64,000 nucleotides of DNA from Glossina fuscipes. Its lineage: Eukaryota; Arthropoda; Insecta; Diptera; Glossinidae. The stretch spans positions 16,237,262 through 16,301,261 of the forward strand of contig NW_023998415.1 in assembly GCF_014805625.2 (NCBI RefSeq), given 5' to 3'. The stretch's first letter is position 1, and the number at the start of each line of letters is the position of its first letter. Below are positions 22,890 to 34,261 of this stretch, in pieces. The notes below the pieces were generated by a model. The model was not told the origin of the DNA. It did no database searches and worked only from the letters and a program-made list of their open reading frames with translations. The translations under genes were made by a program, and so were the position numbers.

Positions 22890-23640
22890 GGTTCTTGCCG
22901 ATCCTTCTTGCACATACATGTGGCATTATTTTCAATTTTTTTCGCCAAATTGTGGGCGAGAGGCTTATTTATGCGAATGGCAGAATATTTATTACAGATA
23001 CCATACAGTTGGTTAGATGGCCCTACTTAGTTGCATTCTGTATTTGAAACTGGCCAACAATTTATATATATCATCGGGATTTTTTGAAGCTTGCTTATGC
23101 GCGTTACAAAGGCATTGGAAGAAAAAGAAATTTTTATACATTCTAACAATGGTAGGGTAGGCGTGGCAAATTTTTTCCATATTTGTACAGGTGCCCATAG
23201 AATTTTTGTAGATATATTATATTTGCTGTAGTGTTTGAGTAATGAGGAAAAAAACAATTTTTTTATTCCTTTTGAAAAACAAAGGTATTCCTAGTTTACG
23301 TGACACTTCAGTGTGTCCCTTGCCCGATTATGTGCATTTTCAATGCCTACATGCGTGCAAGAGCTTGCAATGTTTCTGCCAAATTTGAGGTCGATAGCTT
23401 CATTTTTGCGGGTAGGGGAAGATTTTACACAGACGGACAGATGGACATGCTTAAATCGATTTAGATCCAGGATGCTTTGTGCAGTCTTTAAAAATTCCTT
23501 CTGGGCGTTGCAAACGTTTCGAGTAAATGACTATCGACTATGGGTCCCCTCATTCTTCGGTGATGGGTATATAAAAAGTAGATCTATCTTAAGTCCTTGT
23601 CGATATCACCTACATTCTCCCAAACTTAATATACTTTATA
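22890..23640 (+). repeat. Second dispersed repeat family, copy 2
   Basis: This copy is fuller than the one at 17870-18400, in the same orientation. Its right end (23560-23640) has GGTGATGGGTATATAAAAAG, AAGTAGATCTATCTTAAGTC and AACTTAATATACTTTATATA. These words resemble the right end of the TATACCCT family, so the two families may be distantly related. Confidence 0.7.
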
Positions 23641-24240
23641 TACCCACAAAATGATGTAGTCTATGACGTAGACAATAATAAAAATTATTGATTCTAGACA
23701 TGCTCTGGGAATTAGAAAAAACGCTAAAGCAAATCAATTGCATCTTATGGCGTCCATTTTTACGACAGTAAGTTCAATGATAATGAAATAAATATTTTCT
23801 TCTTAAGAAGAAGTAAAATTCTTTGTATCTTTTTAATCAAATATTGTCAATTGATAGAATGTATTTACAATTGCAATGGTTAACCAAAAAATTTATATAA
23901 AATAAAAAAAAAACAAAAACATGCGGTTCTCGTTCACATCAACATTTTATGTAATAATTCCGTTTTACATTGTATTCATATATCATGCTTTTATGAAACT
24001 GAGTGAAAAAGTTAACACTTGACGTTTCCTTGTTGTAAGTGAAAAAATGTATTGCATTGAAGGAGCAACATAAAAAATTGTGATACAAAGTAATGTTGTA
24101 ACTATGTATATCTAACTATGTATATGTCGATTAACTATTATCGTATGAGACAATCTTATTGATTGTTTTTTATTAACACGATTTACTTTTCATTGTCGTT
24201 TTCTCTACGGAGATTCCAATAAAATCAATTTATAGCGTCT

Positions 24241-24288
24241 CAATTCTCTTTCTTGTTTGTCATTCGTTTGTTTATTCGGCAGGTAAGT
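24241..24288 (+). promoter_or_regulatory. Candidate recursive splice site (ratchet point)
   Basis: A pyrimidine-rich stretch (CTCTTTCTTGTTTGTCATTC, then GTTTGTTTATTC) ends in GGCAG immediately followed by GTAAGT (24283-24288). This juxtaposed acceptor and consensus donor with no exon between is the form known for recursive splicing in long fly introns. If it is used, the surrounding tens of kilobases lie in a plus-strand intron. Confidence 0.45.
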
Positions 24289-24456
24289 GTCACGGAAATG
24301 AAATATTTTCTATAATAAAAAATTTATGGTACATACTTATTTATCACATATCTATGTACATATATTTATATTTATGAACACGCACTTATCTACAGATATA
24401 AGACAATTTAAAGTTTGTATATATATTTATTTTTCATAAGAAAAAATTTATTATAG

Positions 24457-24487
<31 letters not shown>

Positions 24488-24496
24488 TCCCTCTCT
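24457..24496. repeat. (CT)n microsatellite
   Basis: About 40 bp of CT repeat with some CCCT interruptions, followed by a 7-G run near 24551 and two (TA)n tracts (about 24598-24622 and 24629-24646). Confidence 0.9.
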
Positions 24497-25289
24497 TTCT
24501 ATTTTTTTCGCTATATCTTTAAAAAATATTTTATTAAAATCGAAACATAGGGGGGGGAGCATAGTGTGCGTATACTTTTAAATGCGTTATAAATGCATAT
24601 ATATATATATATATATATATATACTTTAATATATATATATATATATCGTTGCTCATAATTTTTTTACAGTGTATTGAAAATGATTGCAATTTACGAAAAT
24701 TACAAAAGAATTTCAGATAATATTTATTTGTCGGAATTTTCGTTCACATGAGCAATTTTTAAATTGTGGTAATTACTCGTAAATAATTTGTTGATAGAAA
24801 TATTATTTTTATATAGATTGTTTTTCTTTTTATTTTTGACACAATTTCAATAAAATATTTTAACAAGTCATGCATCATAGCATGTGTGTACGAAGAAATA
24901 CAAAAACAGCCCCAGTGTCCATAAACATATGTTTTTCACTTCTAACGACTTCAAAAAGATATACTACAATATGGATTGGATTCGAACAATAATTATTAAA
25001 ACAAACAAAAAAACAGATTTATTATTAAGTTTACTCATGTACATTTGTACACGCGTACATGTGTGATACATGCCCTGCTTACTTACGCTCTTTAGACTTG
25101 AATTCCAATTTAATGCATCTACAAGTGTTTGCGAAAGTTGTCAAGCAATTTTCATAATGAATTGTGATCGATATTGATCTTGAAATAATTTATTGCCACG
25201 CCTATTTACAATATTTATAATATTATTGAGTCATTTATTGGGATTCTATGTGTTTATTTACCTTCAGAAACCCTATAAACAGTACGTGT

Positions 25290-25480
25290 GGAATATGCGA
25301 GTGAATCTAACTAAATCCGATTGTCCGTCTGTCTGGGCTCTCGTCTGCCTGTGTAATTTTCGATGGTGAAGATTCTTTCGGTCGCAAAAATGCTATCAAT
25401 TGCAAATCTGGCAAATAGATTAGAAGTTATTGCGAGTGCCTTCGAATTGAAAATGATCGAAATCGGTCAAAAGGTAAGCC
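25290..25480 (+). repeat. TATACCCT-type repeat, fragment
   Basis: Family-like words in plus order are CCGATTGTCCGTCTGTCTGG, TTCGGTCGCAAAAATG and ATTGAAAATGATCGAAATCG. Ends are not visible. Confidence 0.5.
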
Positions 25481-27982
25481 CACATACAACATCAATTTCT
25501 CTGTACATTCTATGGGTGATCTTAAAGTAAAATAGGGCACAGTTCCCCGATATTATATTATATTGAAATATCATTTTTTCTAAATCTTTTCTAAGATGAA
25601 GATGAGATGAAGTATACGAGATTCGATCTTAGCCCAATGTAATTTTCTTAATTTTCTTACAAATAAAATGAAAGTTCTTTCAACTGATCCTCATTTAGAT
25701 ATAAATATGAATTTTTTCATATTCACATGATATTCACAAAGCCCATAAACTGCATACAAAGTTATGGCGAATTCGACTACCCTACCCATAACATATATTT
25801 TGAAAAGAAAATTGATATAAGGGTCTTTCGCATATCACAATGCTAGTAAAACACAATTCCGATACAGACGGGTGCAACATTTGGGATTATTTTAACACGG
25901 ATTTGATACAATACGGTTTCAAAAACTTCAAAATGCATTCGTCTGCCTTTCAGTTTTAACTCATTACAAATTTGCTATGAAACTGATGATCTCCTTCAAT
26001 TGGAATGACACGACTGACACTGCTTGATAGTCTTAAATTGTCTTCGATTATTCTTCGGACCTTTTCGAAATATTTTTTTGTTAGTTTCTTTTGTTGGACG
26101 ACACTACAACACAGGGCACAAGGTACGCAGGTGTGCAGACACAGTGGAAATCACATACTCAATTAACAAGAAGTATCCACTTTTCATGCGGACGTTTGTC
26201 TACAAATAATAGTTTCACATATCATAAGGAGAAGACCGGTCCACCAAGAAATATCGGCGAGCCTTCTGTTCATGTAATTTTATGAAGATTAGGAAAGAAT
26301 TTTATAAATGCTGTGTATGCGCTTGGTATGCCTAAGCGGTTGTCCCAAAAGTTCAAGATTATATAGAGAGGTCAAACACTTACCTCTTGGACTTACGTTT
26401 ATCACTCAATACATAATCTTGGAATTATAAATAAAGACCTCAGCTGTATCCTTTTTAACCCTAGACATATATATTCATTTCTACACTTTTAATTCTTGTC
26501 TTATGGGCACACATCATCTACGGCAATAATTCAATTATAGTAAAATATTCAATGTGGCCTTTTTTCCACACCTATAATCTATCGGCCCGCGAACAAGATT
26601 ATTTTTTTGCAGTTACACATCTTCTGTGAATGTCATTTGTTTCAATTAGTGAGTCAATACGAATTATCGCGTACCGCACTGGTCCTATCAAAGAGGCTTT
26701 AAAAGCTTGTCCCACTTCGATGCTTATGGATTTATTTCTTCTAATCAGCGATGTTGTCCATCTGTTAACTGATTCCATTCGCTTCAATATTGCAACGTTA
26801 ACATAGACAACTCTGTGTCTAAAACTAATAACATATGTACATATGTTAATAATATGTAGAAATAACTTAAACTACGCTTATGAAGTACGATACACTTACG
26901 TTTGGTTGTGGGATTAAAACAAGTCTTGGGACTTGGCCCTCACTATTTATGCTTCACTGCGTCATATATACAATTGATTGGCGTCAAATTTCAAATTTTG
27001 TCTAACCCAATGTGTCTATCCGCCCGTTAGTTGTCGCCCGCCTCTAAGATACAAATAACGGAATATGTGAAAAAATAAAAAAAATAGAAAAAATAAATTA
27101 TAATAAGAAATATTTTTAAGAGCTAACAGCAAGGTCTAGATTGGTACTCCGCTCAGAAGATCTTTAATTTGTTTTTTTCTTAAATCAACAAACCGGAAGA
27201 AAGGCTTTCTTTAAGGGCTTTGTGAAGGAAAACCGAAAAAGTAGTGAAAATAATGTCTAGCGAAGAAGAACAGAGGGGAAAACTGGTTAAAATGTAGAAT
27301 AGAAAGTAATTGAATGATAGCTTTCGACGCAGACGGAGAATCATCGAATGTTTTCAGTAAATGCTGTTTTAAAGGACAAATTTTTGTACCTTAAACCAGG
27401 GAATATCAAGTTTGTATAAGTGTATGAAAAACCCAGAAAGATTTACATGGAGACATCTTTGACTATATCAATCGATACACAGTCGTTTTCTGACTCTTGA
27501 CGCTGTAGACGTGACGCTGTTGACTTGCTTTGCTATACTGACCGACATTTTCGCTCAGGGGCAAAATTTTATTGCAAGCGGATCCTGAAGAGTTTTGTAG
27601 AATTGTATTAGGAGCAATGATGAGGGGCTTTTAACCGCCAGCCATGCCTGGAGGGGGTGGAAAAGGCAGAGAATATAGTGTTCTTGTCGTTACGGGCAAA
27701 TCCATTTTAATCGGCTCGCTTGGTGCATGATCGGTGCACGGCGGTGTAGGCCGCAAAAGCTTAACTTTGCTGAACAGGAAAAAAAAGTTTACAAGCCCAA
27801 CAAAATCTCAATATTTTAAGTATTTCAAGTGTGTACGTACGTATGGGACGTTTTTTATTAGTAGAAAATTTTAAATCGCTCTAGCGGTTTACATTTGTCT
27901 ATTGCCTGTATATTGAAATGTCAAATGAAAGCAGGTCCATATTCGTTCATAAATAATGCAAACATTGTGGTAAATTATTAGC
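25481..27982. other. Mostly unassigned DNA
   Basis: No gene is supported. A weak repeat fragment lies at about 26930-27060 (CTATCCGCCCGTTAGTTG). A good acceptor (TTTTTTTGCAG ending 26613) is followed by a 28-codon frame beginning LHIFCECHLFQLVSQYELSR, and the opposite strand carries a 62-codon frame (26599-26787). Neither is recognisable. Confidence 0.4.
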
Positions 27983-28485
27983 AATAACCGACATCGACTT
28001 TTACTTCGGTGGAAATTTAATGACGTCGAGAATTTCGATAAATTTGAAAATGCGATCGACCGTCTGACACTCGTCAATGAAGAGACAAATTAACAATGAA
28101 TCATAGGATAGCGATCTAGTGATATACGTATTGCGTATTACTGTATGACTTCGTAATACACCTCTTCCTCTTATTTTTATCATATTTAGATATCCGTTGT
28201 TCAATTTAAAGCACGTATAACGGCAATGAATGTTCGAAAAACTTATTATGCATTTGTTTTAAGATTTTCGTTTGTACACGTATCAACAGCGTCACCGTCG
28301 AGCCCGATATTCCAACATTCGAAAATAGAGTGTAGGACTTAGAAGCCAAAATCATTCGGAAACTGCTCAATTCAAGAGCTTCAATCCTCGATGAAGATGT
28401 TAAAGAAGCTATTATTGCCGAAAGAATCGAAAGATATCAATACGCAATTAATTCCTGTGCAGATGTTGCAAAAAGGAATAACTAG
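27983..28485 (+). pseudogene. Coding-like frames with stops, unrecognised gene relic
   Basis: Two plus-strand segments look like protein. The first (27983-28093) contains FNDVENFDKFENAIDRLTLV and ends in TAA. The second (28210-28485) contains VTVEPDIPTFENRV, a TAG at 28333-28335, then an uninterrupted helical stretch beginning DLEAKIIRKLLNSRASILDE and ending AKRNN before TAG. The residue mix (acid/base-balanced, helical) differs from chance frames in this AT-rich DNA. An ATG at 28226 in another frame opens a signal-peptide-like stretch (MNVRKTYYAFVLRFSFVHVS), and CAACAG at 28284-28289 could act as an acceptor, so unresolved introns are possible. No family is recognised. Confidence 0.35.
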
Positions 28486-29052
28486 TCCCCAACAACCTCT
28501 CCCGCCAATATGTGATTACATCACCGTAGGTTTATTGACGTCAACTTTTATGATATTTTGACACTCAACATACAAATAGGAATGTACGCCATATATGCCA
28601 TCATTGAGAAGAAGTAATTTCTCAAACGAAAACCAGTAGCTATTGCAAGACAAATGGCACTGCTCTATTAAAGGAGATTTCATTGCGTCCTAAATATAAA
28701 CCTTGAATGTGTTAATGATTTAATTGCGAAATGGATATTTTGCATATGGTATTCGAAAAGTTTTGAGACTCGTCGGGCGCTTTCTTTATTAGTAATCAGC
28801 TGAAATATTAGAAGGATTTCCCTAATACAAATTTTGCAGGTCGCCATAACACTAACAAATTTATGTATTGAGTCCGATTTAATAAAAATTCGATAGATCG
28901 AATCTCGTATACTCGTTCTACCGAGTATATGGCTATGTAGGAAAGCGCGCGAAGAGTTATTCACTAACAATTTGGGGCAAGATGCAATCAATCACAGGAG
29001 AATACACGGCGTCAATGTCTATGTAAGTCAAAAAGGAATTCTAAAGTGCCGG

Positions 29053-29894
29053 ACACACACACACACACACACACACCTACACACATTGCGCAATCACTAC
29101 CGTGTTGGAAGAAGCAGCACTGGTGCTAGCAGGCACTTTGCCAGTCGACATTCTGGCCGACCAGGTGAGCCGCAGCTATGAACGGTGTCGCGGCAGCGAG
29201 CTCTCCTCACGCGTTATAAGAAACGAGGAATCGATGGCCTCGATGAGGATATGGCAGTCGAGGTGGGTAAGAACAACCAAAGGAAGATGGAGGTTCGTTC
29301 TTATCCCTAGCATAAGACGATGGGTTGAAAGACGCCACGGCGATGTAAATTGTTACCTCACCCAGCTCCTGACTCGACATAGCTACTTTCGGAAGTACCT
29401 ACACACGACAGCTCGCCTAACTAACCGATTTGCGCGGATATGGAAGAAGACGCAGAGCGCTTAATTTTCTACTGCTGCAGATTTGAGAACGGGCGGCCTC
29501 AAGTGCCACCTAACGAGATTACGAACGTAATGATCGACAGCGCAGCAGCTTGGAACAACCTACGCGCGTTCGCTAGCAATACCCTCGTGGGGTTACGACG
29601 AGTGCAGAGACAACGGGCGGAGAGAAGAGGTAGTGGAGACCAATGTGGGACTCCACTAAGGTCCCGCTGTACGATGCGCAATAATTGCACCCGGCCTCCG
29701 CGAAGTAATACCTAAAGGTGGTCCCACGGAAGAGAGCGGCAGAAGAAGCGTGTTGGGGGTAATTTTCAGTACGTATGCGCCATGGATGGCGAATCGTGCA
29801 TGCTGCTACTAAGAACCAGCGGTATCTTTTGAAGATTTTCTACCTCCAGCTCGCAGAGCAAGAAAAAAATACACACACACACACACACACACAC
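29053..29894 (+). mobile_element. 5'-truncated R1-clade LINE between (AC)n tracts, copy 2
   Basis: The element body (about 29085-29870) lies between (AC)n at 29053-29076 and (AC)n at 29871-29894. It encodes the C-terminal part of an R1-type ORF2: AALVLAGTLPVDILAD, then WQSRWVRTTKGRWRFVLIP, RRWVERRHGDVNCYLTQLL, SYFRKYLH, and after a frameshift the knuckle region. No RNase H is present, as expected for R1. The 3' UTR ends CTACCTCCAG..AGAAAAAAAT and matches copy 1. Insertion into AC repeats fits Waldo/Mino-type target choice. Truncation and the frameshift make it inactive. Confidence 0.9.
29102..29715 (+). pseudogene. LINE ORF2 C-terminus, frameshifted
   Basis: The first frame (29102 to about 29424) carries the WxxRWxxxxxGRW and VERRHGDVNxYLTQ motifs. 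The frame then shifts and continues 29425-29715 as PICADMEEDAERLIFYC. In the expected C-x2-C..H-x4-C knuckle the second Cys is Met and the His (usual AEH) is Arg, so metal binding is lost. The tail SAAAWNNLRAFASN matches the usual EEAWNxVxxFV-type C-terminus of R1 ORF2. Confidence 0.85.
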
Positions 29895-30194
29895 GAATGA
29901 CGATGAAAAACTTGAATGCATTTAAGCATAAATTATTTCACCCACACATAAAATCATATTATATATGAAGTGAATAGCATCGGAGAACAAACTGAGTTTT
30001 CCATTACCACTCTCGAAACTTGTCAATCCACGCGAAAAGTTAGTTACAACTGCATATGAATGCACAAGAAGAACAAACGTTTAGTTTTCAAAAAAAAAAA
30101 AATAAAAAATCGTTAACTCTTTTTTTTTTTTTGCGAACGCATGTAGTTTCTTTGTTATTGCTGACATGTTCATTTTATTTATTGATTGAAACTT

Positions 30195-30226
30195 TATAAG
30201 GCATTCGCTTAGCAAGTTCGTCAGTT
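30195..30226 (+). promoter_or_regulatory. Core promoter of the vitelline-membrane-like gene
   Basis: TATAAG (30195-30200) and TCAGTT (30221-30226, start A at 30223) are spaced 28 bp, an almost ideal insect TATA plus initiator arrangement. The leader would be about 58 nt. Confidence 0.7.
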
Positions 30227-30280
30227 AATCAGTCATTTCTTAATAATCGCTTTGTTTCAACAATTTTTCAATTAATCAAA

Positions 30281-30667
30281 ATGCAATTAAGTCTATTCAT
30301 GATCTTTGGATTAATTATAAAAATTCACGACTTGGATACAGTTGGTGGTCAATTGCCATGTCCTAACAATTATTTATTCGGATGTCAAACAGGCTTACAA
30401 CCGGTGCCATGTGAACAAGTACCACCGAACGCAGCATTGCCGCCTACGTCACCAACACCTGTTCAGCTGTTGTTTTCACTTATGCAAGGACAACCGTTAC
30501 CACAACTACAATTCATTTATCATCATTCGTCACCTTTATTAGGGCTACCTGCACCACCACCTATATGCCGATCGTCCCAAGGTGCTCCGAGTAAAAATAT
30601 TCCACTCCATCGACAATTATCGCATTCGCTAAGCAATAAAGACTCGCACGATGACCAGGCTCGATAA
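30281..30667 (+). CDS. Vitelline membrane protein-like secreted eggshell protein
   Basis: This is an intronless 128-residue protein. Residues 1-16 (MQLSLFMIFGLIIKIH) form a signal peptide. Residues 26-44 read PCPNNYLFGCQTGLQPVPC, with Cys27, Cys35 and Cys44 spaced C-x7-C-x8-C. This matches the VM domain of fly vitelline membrane proteins, whose core is CPxNYLFxCQPxxxPVPC. The rest is rich in Pro, Leu, Gln and Ser, with one more Cys at 96 and a basic/acidic C-terminus. Family members are made by follicle cells and cross-linked into the inner eggshell layer; that role here is inferred from the domain. The promoter is canonical and an AATAAA follows. Fly VM genes are typically small and intronless, as seen here. 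No second VM gene is visible in the window. Confidence 0.85.
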   Translation: MQLSLFMIFGLIIKIHDLDTVGGQLPCPNNYLFGCQTGLQPVPCEQVPPNAALPPTSPTPVQLLFSLMQGQPLPQLQFIYHHSSPLLGLPAPPPICRSSQGAPSKNIPLHRQLSHSLSNKDSHDDQAR

Positions 30668-30700
30668 CCAGAAGTGATGTAGAGAAACGCTTTCAGTAAT

Positions 30701-30706
30701 AATAAA
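30701..30706 (+). terminator. Polyadenylation signal AATAAA
   Basis: It lies 34 nt past the stop of the vitelline-membrane-like gene. Confidence 0.6.
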
Positions 30707-30984
30707 AATTTTGATATATTTTCAAAGGATATGTCTTTCTAGAGGATTATAAATTCATTAAGGAGTAGAGTTATAAGTAAGGGTGATATGTAATAAAAAC
30801 AAATTGCATGTCATCTCCTTCCAAGTACCATTGTTTACTATTAATACAAAGCAATTTAGGAGAATTCTTTTTTGCACATGAGTTAAATTTATGAATCCTT
30901 CAGGAATCGTTGTCGTTCTCGTTTCCGTTACCGTTCGCGTCGTTAATATATCAAGTTTAGTATAAATAAACGAACGATTTTCAA

Positions 30985-31225
30985 TATCGTCCTTGAGCCA
31001 AAACACGTCAGTGTACCAAATGTCATCGAAATATCTTGAAAACTTTTACCTATAGGTTGAACCCAAGAATCCATGGACAGACATCAGATGAATAGGCAAA
31101 CAAGCCTAAAACCATTTTCTGAATTTCGATCGGTATAATAAGAGACGCGCCTGTACCAAGTCCTTTTGAATGTTACAACCGTCCACGCAAACTTAATATA
31201 GCAGAAATACCCCAAGTTGTGTATT
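30985..31225 (-). repeat. TATACCCT-type repeat, reverse fragment
   Basis: Reverse-order landmarks are CAGTGTACCAAATGTCATCG, CTATAGGTTGAACCCAAGAA, GGACAGACATCAGATGAATA, ATTTCGATCGGTATAATAAG and GCAAACTTAATATAGC. The terminal hairpin is degraded. Confidence 0.7.
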
Positions 31226-32348
31226 AAATAAACACAAATATTGGGCCGAAGTCTTTAATGGAATGCAAATTTTCGTAGAGAGTTACGATATTAAATTTAT
31301 CTTCTAGGTTAGGGTGTTATGTAATCGCCTTTTACTTTTTATTATTTATTTTATTTTTGTCATTTCATTACAAATCAAAAGAGATACGAAAATGGTGTGA
31401 AATTGTTTTTCACACTTTCTTTAAAAAATTAAATATATATATGTACGTGAGATATGCGTGCTTTACCCTGCAATTTCCTTTTCATTTTCATATAATTGTG
31501 TCAGGCACGTGCCGTCAATACAAAATATAAATATTGAAAATTTGTACACTCATACCACGCAAATATTTGTCACTCTACATACAGATGATAAAAATACAAT
31601 GACAACATTTACATATTGTCATGTCTTGACTGCCGCGGACGCTTTTGGATTTTCGAGCATCATACGAATGTGACCAACGATTTAAGAAAAAGCAAGTGCA
31701 AGCCAAGTGCAATATGGGCGAACGGGACTAACCATGGAGGTAGCGTCTTGAGATTTGATTTGGAGAAGTATTTTTGTGTACGCGTGTACTTGAGATGATA
31801 GGCAACCAGAATTCGTTGTATATCGTTATATAGTTGTTTACTTGTTGATATACCGTTTTTGTTTTTGTTTTTGTTTTTTTTTTTTTTGCTTTCCTCAAAA
31901 ACTTTATTAAAATTCAAACGGAAATGCAAAACATTTAATTATCATATCTCTCGCAGCGTTGCATGTTTGCTGTTTTTGAGAGTCACAATCATTGACGTCA
32001 ATGCGGCGCAGTATTAACATGCGAACAGAACTAAAACATGCTGTGCAATGGGAGCATTTACGAAACTATTCATTATTATTCTTTTCATTTGAAAAGGAGA
32101 CAGAAAAAAAAGTCAGCAAAAAAGAAAAAATAAAAAATAATCAAATAAATAAATAAATAAATAAAAATTTGTTTTAATTAATGCAAAAGCATTTGCTTCG
32201 CATCATTTTCCCCTTTAAATATTACAATGGAATGGAATTTAACTCGTCAATCATCTAATTTGTCTTGCATTTGTCTTCTTCTTACAAAATTAATAAATCG
32301 TAAAATTTTCGAGTTGCTGTCATTACCGAAAAGCATGTAACAAGACTT

Positions 32349-32383
<35 letters not shown>

Positions 32384-33374
32384 AAAAGGTTCGCGCGTAC
32401 GTTTTCGACGCTCGTATAATTGCACTTTAAGTACATTATCATGTTTTACAATTTACTCAACAACATTGGTCGTCATAAAACTGCACGGATCGTTAATTTT
32501 GAATTAGCTTTTATTACTAGGCAGTGTATTGTGTGTGCGCTTATTTTTATCTGGTACTCTCTCGCGTATCATTCTGGCTATAATTCTTTACCAACTTAAT
32601 TTTTTGTTTATATCTTTTTTTTATTTATTTATTTATTTTTATTTTTATTTTTTTTGTTTTCTTTAATATCTTAGTTTTTACGATTTTTTACGACGGTTGT
32701 AAATGAATTTATAACAATGGAAAATTTATTGGCACTTCACATGGAAAACCTTTTGAATATTTTGTATGTAAAACTCTTTTTAACATTAATGTAAAATATT
32801 TTCAGGATATAATAGCAAAAAACAAAAAAAAAAAAAAAAATGAATACAATAAAGTATTAAAACAACTTAAAGCGCTACAGGCAAGCTTAGATAAGAAGTT
32901 TCGAAAATAAATTAGGAAAAGGCTTTTTCCAATATTCTCATGTCTATCAAAAGATTATTGTAAAAATTTCTAAAGTAAAAACATATTTTATTTTCAAAAT
33001 TAATCAAAACTTCAAAAAAAAAAAATCAACAATACTTAGGATATAATGGAAAAAAGTTGCTTTCTACAGAAAGGAGTATTAATCAATGGTTTCGGATCGA
33101 TACGATTTTTCTTGTCTTTGATAGATTGCTCGCTGCGTTAAGGGCTTTAAAAAACGAAGATCTTGTGAACATGGCAGAGAACATTTTTTTATTATTATTA
33201 ATTTTTTTTTAATATAACCTATCAATGAATTAGGGAAAGACGGCTCTTATATGTGTAATATGATGACGGTCGGAAAGAAATGACGAAAAAGAAACAGCCA
33301 CGGAGGAAGTGGTGGCCGCAGCCTTATGGGTGTTTACCTACCTGTCATTGCCTTTACCGACTGAGAACTTACTA

Positions 33375-33415
<41 letters not shown>

Positions 33416-33629
33416 ATAGTAGTAGTAGTGGTAAACTCTGTCAAGGACTCAAATTTGAATCCACCAATATTGACTGTTTTGATAGTTGCGATTTTTACCT
33501 AGTCGGCTACTCGTGTCTTCCGATCATTAGTACAACGCACAAATTCTCTCGCCTCTTTACATAGAATACAATGTAACGTTGCGTTTTATAGCAGAAAGCA
33601 ACCGATTGCTATCATGTATATGAGCAGAA
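31226..33629. other. AT-rich noncoding DNA with simple repeats
   Basis: No supported gene. It holds a run of 32 A (32351-32382), several T- and A-rich tracts, and a (TAG)n microsatellite (33374-33429). The frame 33280-33564, which reads the TAG repeat as polyserine, is treated as chance. Confidence 0.5.
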
Positions 33630-33860
33630 ATATTTACAAGCTACCGGAATAAGGACCTGAATGTACCAAATTTCATTAAACTATTTGGGGAATTGTCACT
33701 TGTTGACTAAGCACAAAAAATTCTCAATTTATTATTATTGCGATTATCGGCCGGGTAAACAGACAAACAGACAAACAGACAGACATGAGCAAGTCCCCTC
33801 TCGAAGTGATTCTGAATTGATCGGTGTAATAAAAAGTGAGTCCATCATTTTTAGTAAAGA
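33630..33860 (-). repeat. TATACCCT-type repeat, reverse fragment
   Basis: Landmarks are AATGTACCAAATTTCATTAA, an (ACAGACAA)n-like tract at 33759-33783, and TTCTGAATTGATCGGTGTAA. The ACAGACA unit has expanded locally. Confidence 0.6.
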
Positions 33861-34261
33861 CATGAATTTTCAAATATTTTACATTTAAAATATGAATTTT
33901 GGTTACGATTTCATGGTTCTTTCCTCTGGTCAGACAATATCGTCTATGATTAGGAAAAATATGTATAGACGTGTGTACACTATGATCCTATTCGCATATT
34001 CATTGCGTATTTGGCGTATGTGTTATACTTTGTAAGGAATCGTAAAATGCGATTCTAAGTCGATGTAGTTATGTCTGTCTCTCGGTCCATCCCTTGTTGA
34101 CATCTCGTCAATTCAATAGAATAGAAATGATGAGACGAAAGTGGAGTATTCCTCTCTTCGCGAAAGTGAACATAATAAGATTGAAAATGGTCGCGATGTG
34201 TCCGCAGAGACGTTTTCAATTGTTAACAATTGAAAATACTATAGGCGGTAGATAGTATGCT

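Noticed and set aside
18201..23654. Two similar open frames (18201-18395 and 23313-23654) that look like a protein family
   Set aside because: The similarity extends over hundreds of noncoding bases on both sides, so they are copies of a dispersed repeat.
26024..26285. Overlapping frames with mixed composition
   Set aside because: No motif, promoter or splice evidence, and neither frame is recognisable.
33280..33564. 94-codon frame with a polyserine run and several cysteines
   Set aside because: The serines come from a (TAG)n microsatellite and there is no signal peptide, promoter or intron.
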